Source: Candidatus Omnitrophota bacterium
Lineage (GTDB): Bacteria; Hinthialibacterota; Hinthialibacteria; Hinthialibacterales; JAKPRU01
Assembly: GCA_029568995.1 (NCBI GenBank)
Contig: JAKPYU010000528.1
Span: forward strand, 1-38,336
Direction: 5' to 3'
Length of the DNA: 38,336 nucleotides
The notes below the pieces were generated by a model. It did not search any database and had not been told where the DNA came from. It worked only from the letters and a program-made list of their open reading frames with translations. The first letter of the stretch is position 1. Every line of letters begins with the position of its first letter. The translations under genes and the position numbers were made by a program. Below are positions 7,991 through 15,463 of this stretch, in pieces.

Positions 7991-10900
7991 CTACAACCGC
8001 AACTGTGCTGTCAGCTTCCTGATGACTTCTGCCTCTTTTCCATCTTCGCAGAGAACCAAAAGACAGCTGGCACGGTCCACATCAATCGGTATACTCAATC
8101 CGCTTTCAGTCCGCTGCGGCTCGAATCTCTCATACGTTTTCCAGCGCCTGTCCTCATATTCTCCGACCACAACCACCGGCTGCTGAAATCCGTGCTCGTA
8201 CAGCTCAAGATCGCCCTGGTCCACAGGAAAAACGACCAATTCCGATGTCTCAAAGATCGGTTTCACGCCCAAGGAACAAAGCATAATCCCGCCGGCGGAT
8301 CGCAGTATCCGCTTTCCGTCAATCCGCAACTCCCCGCCACCCTCATACACAAGCAACTTCTCGCTGAGTGTCCGGAAGAACAGCGCCCCTCGTCGCCCCG
8401 ACAACGTAAAAGACACGTTCGATGTTCCCAGATTTGTTGTGTACTCAACAGGCGTTTTGTCATCCGCCATCCGGAAGAATACGTAGGACTCACCGCGTCG
8501 ATCTTTCACTCGAAATGCATGAACCTGTGGATCGTCCGGCGTGATAATATTCCGTTCGATAGAGGCCCCTGATATCGCGGCCCGATACGGCAAGGGGCCT
8601 TGGAGTCGGCTCGGATAAATCTCTGCGGGCCAGGGCAGAAAATGAACCGTGCCCGATCCGACCGATGCCGTCACTGCAGAGGGAGTTCCCGCACTTTCCG
8701 GATACTCCAGCGGCAGATGCTCCGGCGGCGGATCAAGCCCCAGCCGTTGATGGCGCTCGAGGCGAGTCCGCTGACGATTCCGATCATAAGCAATATCTCC
8801 GGAAAAATAGACAGTCCCACCCTTCTCAATGAACTGACAAACTTTCTCGAACGTCTCGTCCAGCGGGCAATAGGGAATGGGCCACACAAGCAGCTTCACT
8901 TCTTTCGGCAGCTTCGCGAGATCCCATTCATTGATTGTTCCGAAATCCACGTGCTCCGAAAAGATCCACCGTGCCGCATTCATCACGCCATCGGTGACCT
9001 GGCGTGCCTGGCCTCCCATTCGGTGTGAATCGGGAACCAGCAGAAAGACTTCCGGCTGCCGGTCGAACGGTCTTAGAAAGGATGTGAACAAAGCCATGTT
9101 CCGATAAATCTTTGCCCAGTCTTTATCCACGCCGTCCTGGCGATAAGTCAATCCCCATGGAAACTCGGAGCCGGGCATATCCTTCAGGCACCAATTCAGC
9201 ATAAATCCGGCCCCCATTCCAAACGCTTCGTGTGCCACTGTCATAAATCGATTTACCGACGGCTCAGTGAACAATCCCTCCTGGCCCTTCACACGACCGT
9301 CATGCGCTTCCTGAGCGCCGAGTTCTCCCAGCGTGAACGACTTTCCCTCAAATCGCCGGTCGGACAGTTTCAACGACGCCGGGAAACGGTCCACCGGGCC
9401 GTAATAGTGCATATTCGCAAAATCCTGGTGTTCCAGTGAAAGAAGCTTCTCCGCACTCTGGTAGTCCGCCAGGAATCCCACAGTAGCCAGAGCCTCCGGA
9501 TTCCCTTCCTTGATTCCCGCTGCATTCTCCGCAATCCACCGCTTCAGTAGCTCCGTGCGGAACAGGTTCACATCCAACCGCCGCACATTGCTCCAGGAAT
9601 CGGGCGTATCGCTCAGCGGAACTGCGCCCAGAGGGGCCTCCGGTGGTGATTCCTTCCATGCTGCTTTTAGAGCCTCGTCCGTGCCGTATGTCTTACGGAG
9701 ATATTCGTTCCAGAGTACCTGCATTTCGGGAGTCTGGGGAATACCGATATTCGGTTCATTCTGAATATCGAATAGGATCCCCGGTTCCTTCGCATAACGG
9801 CTTACCCAGAATCGATTCCATTCCCGCTGTGCCTTCAGCTCCTCGTCGGTCAGCTCCTCTTCCAGCCAGTCATGAAGAGAAAGAAACAACACGATTCCCT
9901 CGTTCTGGCAGGCGTGCAACAGCGCATCGGTCTCATCCACCAGCAGCGGTGGCGGCGGGACCTTCAAATCCAGCGAACTGTGGTTTGCGACTCCCTCATA
10001 TCCGCGTGCCCCGAAAGGTGAGAAATGCAGCACACGCAAGACTCTCAATCCATGGTCCCGCATCCATCGCAGGTCATGCCTCCACACCGCAGGATTCTCC
10101 AGCGGAGAAAACCAAACCTCTCCCGTATGATTGGTTCCGAACAGGAAAGACGGCCGTCCTTCCATCACAAAGCGGTTTGCACGGAAGTCCACAACGGATG
10201 CGGTGGGGCTTTCATCCCTCGGAGCGACAACCACGCCGCCATAAATGGAGTCAACCACTTTCTCGTTCTGCACAAGATCCACATGGAACACGCCGTTGGT
10301 TTGAGCCAGGCGGTTGGAGTTGACCGCATCCCACGCGAATCCCTGCACACCACCGGGTGCCAGCGTGATGTCCTTCTGCTCGATTCTCCGTCTCGATAGC
10401 ATCAGGCGTAGTTGGCCTGCAAATGGCTGTGAACCGAAATTCGCCGCGGTGACATTGACTGTCGTAGTTGTTCCCGTGGCGCAATACACCGGATTGCACG
10501 CGGTGTGTACAAGAAACGCCCGCCGCCGGAGTATCTGAACCGTATCCACCAGCACATCGCGCAGCGGACTGTCTTTCTGAGTGAAATAATCCTGGTTCGT
10601 GATTCCCGAAAAGGCCCATGCCGAGCCTTTGAACGGCCCCTCATGATGAAACATGACCGCCAGCGCGCTCCCGCGTGACCGGCCATACCGATCCTGCGCA
10701 TCCAACAGTGAAATCCACCGGGCGTAATTGACCGGAAAAACGGGATTGTTGCTGCCTGTCATGGCGGTAGCCGCGAACCCTTCCAGGCTGGTTTCCAGCT
10801 CGATTTTCCTTTCCATCTGGAACTGATCCCGCCGCGTCACAACCCTCTGGACCCGTTGAAATAGGTAGGTCGGATCGAAAATCGGGATCTGATCGGGGCG

Positions 10901-11383
10901 CAACGCCATGGTATCTCCGGGCGTCCCATACCGGCCCGAAAGCCGCTCCTCCGGCAGGATTTCCTTTTTCTCGACCCATTTGTCTCCCTCACGCACACAG
11001 AGGCGATCGAACGCATATCCGCCCAGGCTGATGAAACATCCGCCCGACTTCAGGTAGTTCAGAAATGACTCGCATGCAGCTAAGGGGAAGAAAGAACCAT
11101 TCGGCAAAATGAGAATATCGAAACGGGCCGAAGTAAAACTCTTGGGGTCCTGGATTTGAAATCCGTCCACCATCACGGATTGGATTCCCTGGTCCTTCAA
11201 GAACGGCGACAGGTCCAGCGGCTCGCCTTTCGATGGTGTCTCCGGGAAACTCCCCGTCAGAATTCCCACCACAGGTTCCGCCCCGACTGGCAAGACCGCC
11301 ACCATCCCCAGCATCAAGACACACAACCAAACCAACAAGGCCGCAGGGCAACCACTGGGGATTGCCCCTGCAATATCCGCCAT
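7991..11383 (-). CDS. Large secreted glycoside hydrolase-like protein with GATase-like domains
   Basis: With the start at the ATG at 11383 the protein has 1130 residues. It begins with a signal peptide (hydrophobic core AALLVWLCVLMLGMVAVL, likely cleavage after VGA near residue 35). Residues about 37-125 look like a class-I glutamine-amidotransferase-type fold (DILILPNGSFFP, GGCFISLGGYAF). A beta-rich segment follows, then a TIM-barrel glycosidase region (about 395-740). Two clan GH-A-style catalytic glutamates stand at E543 (DIQNEPN) and E687 (TLGELGAQ). A second GATase/trimerisation-like part (VKLLVWPIPYCP, GGTVYFSGDIA) and beta-rich domains end it. The combination resembles GH5/GH42-type enzymes; the substrate is unknown. 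The frame is open to 11707, but those codons are translated palindromic repeats, so the longer start is rejected. An alternative ATG lies at 11455. Confidence 0.75.
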   Translation of the reverse strand: MADIAGAIPSGCPAALLVWLCVLMLGMVAVLPVGAEPVVGILTGSFPETPSKGEPLDLSPFLKDQGIQSVMVDGFQIQDPKSFTSARFDILILPNGSFFPLAACESFLNYLKSGGCFISLGGYAFDRLCVREGDKWVEKKEILPEERLSGRYGTPGDTMALRPDQIPIFDPTYLFQRVQRVVTRRDQFQMERKIELETSLEGFAATAMTGSNNPVFPVNYARWISLLDAQDRYGRSRGSALAVMFHHEGPFKGSAWAFSGITNQDYFTQKDSPLRDVLVDTVQILRRRAFLVHTACNPVYCATGTTTTVNVTAANFGSQPFAGQLRLMLSRRRIEQKDITLAPGGVQGFAWDAVNSNRLAQTNGVFHVDLVQNEKVVDSIYGGVVVAPRDESPTASVVDFRANRFVMEGRPSFLFGTNHTGEVWFSPLENPAVWRHDLRWMRDHGLRVLRVLHFSPFGARGYEGVANHSSLDLKVPPPPLLVDETDALLHACQNEGIVLFLSLHDWLEEELTDEELKAQREWNRFWVSRYAKEPGILFDIQNEPNIGIPQTPEMQVLWNEYLRKTYGTDEALKAAWKESPPEAPLGAVPLSDTPDSWSNVRRLDVNLFRTELLKRWIAENAAGIKEGNPEALATVGFLADYQSAEKLLSLEHQDFANMHYYGPVDRFPASLKLSDRRFEGKSFTLGELGAQEAHDGRVKGQEGLFTEPSVNRFMTVAHEAFGMGAGFMLNWCLKDMPGSEFPWGLTYRQDGVDKDWAKIYRNMALFTSFLRPFDRQPEVFLLVPDSHRMGGQARQVTDGVMNAARWIFSEHVDFGTINEWDLAKLPKEVKLLVWPIPYCPLDETFEKVCQFIEKGGTVYFSGDIAYDRNRQRTRLERHQRLGLDPPPEHLPLEYPESAGTPSAVTASVGSGTVHFLPWPAEIYPSRLQGPLPYRAAISGASIERNIITPDDPQVHAFRVKDRRGESYVFFRMADDKTPVEYTTNLGTSNVSFTLSGRRGALFFRTLSEKLLVYEGGGELRIDGKRILRSAGGIMLCSLGVKPIFETSELVVFPVDQGDLELYEHGFQQPVVVVGEYEDRRWKTYERFEPQRTESGLSIPIDVDRASCLLVLCEDGKEAEVIRKLTAQLRL

Positions 11384-11703
11384 TGTCTCTGCGATGTTCT
11401 TTGTTGCCGCTGTGATGCAGGCCGTAGGGGCAGGCCCCCGTGCCTGCCCGGCCATCGTGCCGTTCACCCTCTCCCTCCTGTCTTTTCTCCCTCTCCCTCC
11501 AGGAGAGGGTTGGGGTGAGGGATTTCTCGGGTGGCACCAACATTCTGCCGGTGAACCTGCAAACATGTGTGGCTGCGCACCTGGATTCCAGTTTTCGCCA
11601 GAATGACGGATTGACATTCCCTCTCCATCAGGGAGAACCGCTCTTCTCCCCCTCTCCATACTTGGAGAGGGGGCCGGGGGGTGAGGAAGGCAATAGCGTC
11701 TCA
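11384..11703. repeat. 320-bp intergenic cluster of palindromic repeats
   Basis: Three perfect hairpins lie between aspS and the hydrolase gene. At 11428-11449 the stem is GGGCAGGC with a six-base loop. At 11489-11509 the stem is CCCTCTCC, followed by TTGGGGTGAGG. At 11648-11673 the stem is a ten-base CCCCCTCTCC with a six-base loop, followed by CGGGGGGTGAGG. A degenerate copy lies at about 11618-11637, and a GGATTCCAG-TTTTCGC-CAGAATGACGG type repeat at 11583-11611. None is followed by a T-run. The region is open in the hydrolase frame only because the repeats happen to lack stops. Confidence 0.75.
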
Positions 11704-13524
11704 TCATTCTTCCTTCGGTAGATTCAACTGGATATAAAGTTCATCCAGCTGCCGTTGGCTGACCGCACTGGGCGCTCCGGAACAGAGATCCTGGGCGCGC
11801 TGGTTCTTGGGGAACGCGGTAATCTCCCGCAGATTGTTTTCATCGGCGTAAATCATCACAATTCGGTCGACCCCCGGCGCAATCCCACCGTGCGGCGGCG
11901 CGCCGTACGAAAAGGCGCGAATCATGTGCCCGAACTTCGCGTCCACTTCTTCTTTGCTGTATCCCGCAATGGAAAATGCCTTGTACATGATGTCGGGACG
12001 ATGATTTCGGATCGCACCGGAAGAAAGCTCGATCCCGTTGCAGACAATATCGTACTGAAAGGCCAGGATGTCCAGCGGATCTTTTGTTTCCAGTGCCTCC
12101 AATCCTCCCTGGGGCATTGAGAACGGATTATGCGAAAAGTCGATTTTCTTCTCTTCTTCGTTGTACTCGAACATCGGGAAATCGACAATCCAACAGAAAG
12201 CCAGCGTATTCTCTTTCCCCTTCAGAAGATCGAGATGTTTCCCAAGACGGGTGCGGACTTCGCCCATCAAGGCGCAGGTTTCCGACCACTTTCCGGCGCT
12301 GAAGAAAACCGAATCGCCTGTCTTCACGCCCAATCGTTCGATCAGTCCCTCGCGTTCCTTATCGGAGAGAAACTTGGCAATCGGACCGTCGATGCGATCC
12401 CCGCGAAACAGTAGATAGGCAAGCCCTTTCGCCCCTTTGCTTCGCGCGAAATCCTCCATGCCGTCATACCAGGACCGGCTTTCCTTAACTCCACCGGGGA
12501 ATCGGATCGCCTTGATCGCGCCCCCGCTCTGGACCGTCTTCGCAAAGATATTCAACTGGCATTCGCGAAAGATGTCCGAAACATCCTGGATTTCCAGATC
12601 GAACCGGATATCCGGCTTATCCGATCCGTATCGATCCATCACCTCGCGATAGGTGAACCGGGGGAATGGACTCTCCTGGATCTTCTTCTCGGAGATCGCC
12701 GGAGTCATGTCGGTAAACAGTCCCTCTACCACGTCGAAGACGTCTTCCTGGGTACAGAACGACATCTCCAGATCCAACTGGTAGAACTCACCGGGAGACC
12801 GATCCGCGCGGGCATCCTCATCCCGAAAACACGGGGCAATTTGAAAGTATCGGTCGAATCCGGACACCATCAACAATTGTTTGAACTGCTGGGGAGCTTG
12901 CGGCAGCGCATAGAATGTGCCGGGATTCAGGCGACTGGGTACCAGGAAGTCCCTCGCGCCCTCCGGGGAGCTGTTCGCCAGAATCGGGGTTTGGATTTCC
13001 AGGAATCCCCGACGGTGCATATAGTCCCGGATATACCGAATCACCTTGTCCCGGTACACGATATTCTGATGCAGATGCTCCCGTCGGAGATCCAGGAATC
13101 GCCAGATCAGGCGAAGCTCTTCATTGGTTTTCTCTTCATCGGCGATGGAGAAGGGAACCTGTTGCGCGGCAGACTCTACCTGGACAAACTCCACCCAGAC
13201 CTCCACTTCCCCCGTCGGCAGCGTCGGATTGACCGTCTCATCGCTTCGACGCATCGCCATGCCTTTAACGGTAAGGACGCTCTCAACTCGAACCTCCTGG
13301 GCAATGTGGAAATTCTCCCGATTCCGGTCGAAGTGAAACACAATCTGCGTGATCCCGAAATGATCCCGCAAGTCGATGAAAATTAACTGGCCGTGATCTC
13401 GTTTCCGGTGGACCCAACCGGAAAGGGTTACATTCTGATTCTCGTGTTTCAGCCGAAGCACTCCGCATGTATGGGTTCGATAAGGGTGTGCAGGATCTCC
13501 CTGTTTGGGTATGGAATGACTCAT
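11704..13524 (-). CDS. aspS: Aspartate--tRNA ligase
   Basis: This is a 606-residue class II aminoacyl-tRNA synthetase that loads Asp on tRNA. It has an N-terminal OB-fold anticodon-binding domain ([19 protein letters not shown]) and motif 2 as [19 protein letters not shown]. The bacterial-type GAD insertion domain lies in the middle. The C-terminal motif 3 region is [12 protein letters not shown]. The length is normal for the bacterial type. The frame starts with a TTG two codons before the ATG at 13524; the ATG ([10 protein letters not shown]) is preferred. Whether it is discriminating or also charges tRNA-Asn cannot be decided here. It is divergent from the small plus-strand genes that follow. 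Confidence 0.97.
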   Translation of the reverse strand: MSHSIPKQGDPAHPYRTHTCGVLRLKHENQNVTLSGWVHRKRDHGQLIFIDLRDHFGITQIVFHFDRNRENFHIAQEVRVESVLTVKGMAMRRSDETVNPTLPTGEVEVWVEFVQVESAAQQVPFSIADEEKTNEELRLIWRFLDLRREHLHQNIVYRDKVIRYIRDYMHRRGFLEIQTPILANSSPEGARDFLVPSRLNPGTFYALPQAPQQFKQLLMVSGFDRYFQIAPCFRDEDARADRSPGEFYQLDLEMSFCTQEDVFDVVEGLFTDMTPAISEKKIQESPFPRFTYREVMDRYGSDKPDIRFDLEIQDVSDIFRECQLNIFAKTVQSGGAIKAIRFPGGVKESRSWYDGMEDFARSKGAKGLAYLLFRGDRIDGPIAKFLSDKEREGLIERLGVKTGDSVFFSAGKWSETCALMGEVRTRLGKHLDLLKGKENTLAFCWIVDFPMFEYNEEEKKIDFSHNPFSMPQGGLEALETKDPLDILAFQYDIVCNGIELSSGAIRNHRPDIMYKAFSIAGYSKEEVDAKFGHMIRAFSYGAPPHGGIAPGVDRIVMIYADENNLREITAFPKNQRAQDLCSGAPSAVSQRQLDELYIQLNLPKEE

Positions 13525-13566
13525 TTTCAACCGTGTCCTCGATTCATTTTCGAATACTCATTTTAC

Positions 13567-13707
13567 ATGGGAAATTACAAACTTATATTATCGCATGATA
13601 TCCCTCAAGAATCGCGGGAGGTGGAGATTTTCGCCATCTTCACGGAAAAATACGGGCAATCTATCCGCATTCCTCTTCAGATCGGACGGTTTCTTGACGA
13701 TACCTGA
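13567..13707 (+). CDS. Possible small ORF of 46 residues, unknown
   Basis: An ATG at 13567 opens a 46-codon frame ending at 13707. The product starts MGNYKLILSHDIP and contains an alternating hydrophobic/charged stretch (REVEIFAIFTEKYG, IRIPLQIGRFL) that looks protein-like rather than random. No Shine-Dalgarno sequence precedes the ATG (the upstream bases are TCATTTTAC), and the region also has to hold the divergent aspS and zinc-ribbon promoters. It could be a real small protein, a gene remnant or chance. I do not recognise it. Confidence 0.2.
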   Translation: MGNYKLILSHDIPQESREVEIFAIFTEKYGQSIRIPLQIGRFLDDT

Positions 13708-13751
13708 TTCATGAACCTATTCGTTCCACACGATGTGAGGGAGGTTGAACG

Positions 13752-13934
13752 ATGACGACTCAATGCTGCAAATGCCACAAGGTGAAAAACGGCAACAAAT
13801 GGCTCAAGCCGGATGCGCGAACCCTCCGGAGGGAGCTGGTCACACATACATACTGTCCCTCATGCTTCGATGAAACTCTCTATGAGATTCGTTTCGTTTC
13901 ACAACACGAAGGGAAGGCGGTGGCGATTGCATAA
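13752..13934 (+). CDS. Small zinc-ribbon-like protein
   Basis: A 60-residue protein with two CxxC knuckles: C5-x2-C8 (with an extra C6) and C35-x2-C38, separated by 26 residues. This is the usual spacing of a small single zinc ribbon. A basic stretch (KWLKPDARTLRREL) lies between the knuckles, and the tail after C38 is short. A good ribosome site (GGGAGG, seven bases before the ATG) supports the start and argues that the gene is real although it is too small for a family call. The function is unknown; such proteins often bind nucleic acid or a partner protein. It is transcribed away from aspS, and the candidate structured RNA at 13962 begins 27 bases after its stop. Confidence 0.7.
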   Translation: MTTQCCKCHKVKNGNKWLKPDARTLRRELVTHTYCPSCFDETLYEIRFVSQHEGKAVAIA

Positions 13935-13961
13935 ACCATTTTGCCTGCATGAATTAAACGA

Positions 13962-14102
13962 ACTGGCCTCATACTCACTGTGAAAGAGTGGCCGGTGCCC
14001 GCCCTAAGCGGACATCGACCTCTCTTTCCTGTTTCCGCACCAGGCTTGAGGCTAGGGATACCATAGGAAGCGCCGGGGCAGCAATGCTCCGGCGCTTTCC
14101 AC
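13962..14102 (+). ncRNA. Candidate structured RNA
   Basis: The stretch folds by eye into nested helices. The closing stem CTGGCCTCA (13963-13971) pairs with TGAGGCTAG (14047-14055) over nine positions with one G-U. Inside it, GAAAGAG (13982-13988) pairs with CTCTTTC (14022-14028). The helix continues past a mismatch through GG-CC and CGGTG/CATCG to a tip hairpin CCGC-CCTAA-GCGG (13999-14011). A second strong hairpin (14066-14100, GCGCCGG/CCGGCGC stem) follows the closing stem. A possible promoter, TTGCAT (13927) with a 17-base gap to TGAATT (13950), lies just upstream. The long rod with side bubbles is reminiscent of a 6S-like RNA, but I see no diagnostic family sequence. The 3'-UTR of the zinc-ribbon gene is the main alternative. 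Confidence 0.35.
14066..14100. terminator. Strong GC hairpin between convergent genes
   Basis: GGAAGCGCCGG and CCGGCGCTTTCC form an 11-bp stem with one bulged A and an inner loop (GGCAGCAATGCT trimmed by pairing). It lies between the plus-strand zinc-ribbon/RNA unit and the minus-strand glycosyltransferase. It lacks a long T-run on either strand, so a terminator role is plausible but not certain. Confidence 0.4.
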
Positions 14103-14188
14103 ATTCAGGCGAGAGATGTTCCTCTCAGCGTTGAAGTCCAATAGGCCGAATGGGTTCTATGAGGCTTATACGGCCTATCTCTTGTTCT

Positions 14189-15304
14189 TTATTGCTTCCC
14201 AATCCTCCGATATACCTCCAGCGTCTGCTCCGCAGTCCTCTGCCAGGAGAAACTTCTGGCGCGAGCCAGCGCCTTCTCTCGCCATTCCGTCAAGTTTCCT
14301 TGGTTCCACCATTCGGTCATTCGATTCTCCCAAACCGATGAATCGGACGGATCCAGCAATAATCCGCCGTCTCCTACAACCTCCGGCAATGAACCGCGAT
14401 TTGAGCAGATTACCGGTATCCCGCAGCTCATTGCCTCCAACGGCGGAAATCCGAATCCCTCAAACAGGGAAGGGAACACAAAGAACCGACTTCCGCAATA
14501 GTAACGACGCAGTTCCTCATCGCTCTGCACATAGCCGATAAACCGGATGCGGTCTCCTAAATCCAGTTCCTTTTCTGTCGCGAAAATACTCTCATATAGC
14601 CATCCCTTCTTGCCGATCAGCACGAAATCCCCGTCAATGCTCCCTTTTCTCACACAATTCGCGTATGCCCTCAAAAGGAAGGGGATATTCTTTCTTGGCT
14701 CCAGCGTTCCCACACAGAGGATATAGTCTCGTTCCAGGTTCCTCTGTTTGCGGAATTGAGCAATCTCGTCCGGATTTTCGACAGGCGCAAATACAGGATC
14801 TGCGGCCAACAATGTGGCCGTGATCTTCGACGCTTCAATACCTAGATTCCGTATAAGATCGGCCTTTGTAAATTCAGAATTTGCAAGGATATGTGTCGAT
14901 TTCCGGATTAACTTGGGAACGGTGTAATTCCAGATCAGCCGGGTTGCCCAATCCTTATGTTCCGGGAAATGAGCAAACGCCAGATCGTGGACTGTGATGA
15001 TGCCTTTTCCGCCATGCCATAGCGGCATCCCGATGGATGCCGTGTGAAACAGATCGACAGGTCGATTGCGCAATTGCAGCCGTAAAAGAGTCTGTGCCCA
15101 GAATGTAGTGCTGGGAATCGGGATCACGTCCGAAGAGAACCGATCCGACAGACCCAGGTCAGGCAGGATCTTGTTGGAATAAATGGTGTACCGTTCGTTG
15201 CCGGACAGTGAATCAAGAGCCTTCAACAGGCGGGAGAGGTAGAATCCGATTCCCGCTCGCTTCGCGGTCAAACACGATCCGTCGATTCCGATGTGCAGGC
15301 CCAT
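14189..15304 (-). CDS. GT4 family glycosyltransferase
   Basis: This 371-residue GT-B fold glycosyltransferase starts MGLHIGIDGSCL. The N-terminal domain has the usual glycine-containing turn (RAGIGFYLSRLL) and an ITVHDLAF strand. The C-terminal donor domain has LCVGTLEPRKNIPFLLRAY (196-214). The conserved E-x7-E pair is E282 and E290 in FEGFGFPPLEAMSCGIPVI. This pattern fits GT4 mannosyl- or glucosyl-transferases of polysaccharide synthesis. The frame extends to a GTG at 15319, five codons upstream and next to a tandem repeat; the ATG at 15304 is preferred. It follows the methyltransferase/ATP-grasp gene by about 160 bases on the same strand, so it may share its pathway. The donor sugar is unknown. 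Confidence 0.9.
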   Translation of the reverse strand: MGLHIGIDGSCLTAKRAGIGFYLSRLLKALDSLSGNERYTIYSNKILPDLGLSDRFSSDVIPIPSTTFWAQTLLRLQLRNRPVDLFHTASIGMPLWHGGKGIITVHDLAFAHFPEHKDWATRLIWNYTVPKLIRKSTHILANSEFTKADLIRNLGIEASKITATLLAADPVFAPVENPDEIAQFRKQRNLERDYILCVGTLEPRKNIPFLLRAYANCVRKGSIDGDFVLIGKKGWLYESIFATEKELDLGDRIRFIGYVQSDEELRRYYCGSRFFVFPSLFEGFGFPPLEAMSCGIPVICSNRGSLPEVVGDGGLLLDPSDSSVWENRMTEWWNQGNLTEWREKALARARSFSWQRTAEQTLEVYRRIGKQ

Positions 15305-15463
15305 GAATCGTTGTCCCACGGGGTCGGAAATACCGTGCAGAGGCGGTCCCGTTGAACCGACGGCATTGGGGCCACGCCGTAGGGGCGGTCCCGTTGAACC
15401 GACAGCATTGGGGCCACTCCGTAGGGGCGGGTCTCAGACCCGCCCCTGCATTCGTATAATCAC
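15305..15463. repeat. 42-bp tandem repeat ending in a perfect palindrome
   Basis: Two and a partial third copy of a 42-bp unit start at 15337, 15379 and 15421. Copies 1 and 2 share GGCGGTCCCGTTGAACCGAC and GCATTGGGGCCAC with few changes. The third copy keeps GTAGGGGCGG and then runs into an 11-bp perfect palindrome arm GGGGCGGGTCT (15424-15434) with its complement at 15436-15446. The gap lies between the ATP-grasp fusion stop and the GT4 start. It holds no gene. There are too few copies, and no unique spacers, for a CRISPR. Confidence 0.8.

Noticed and set aside
11384-11707. N-terminal extension of the secreted hydrolase to 11707
   Set aside because: It translates palindromic repeats (PHPPAPSPSMERG, NPSPQPSPGGRG) and would bury the signal peptide.
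15337-15446. Possible CRISPR array at the 42-bp repeat
   Set aside because: Fewer than three copies, directly adjacent, no spacers and no cas genes.
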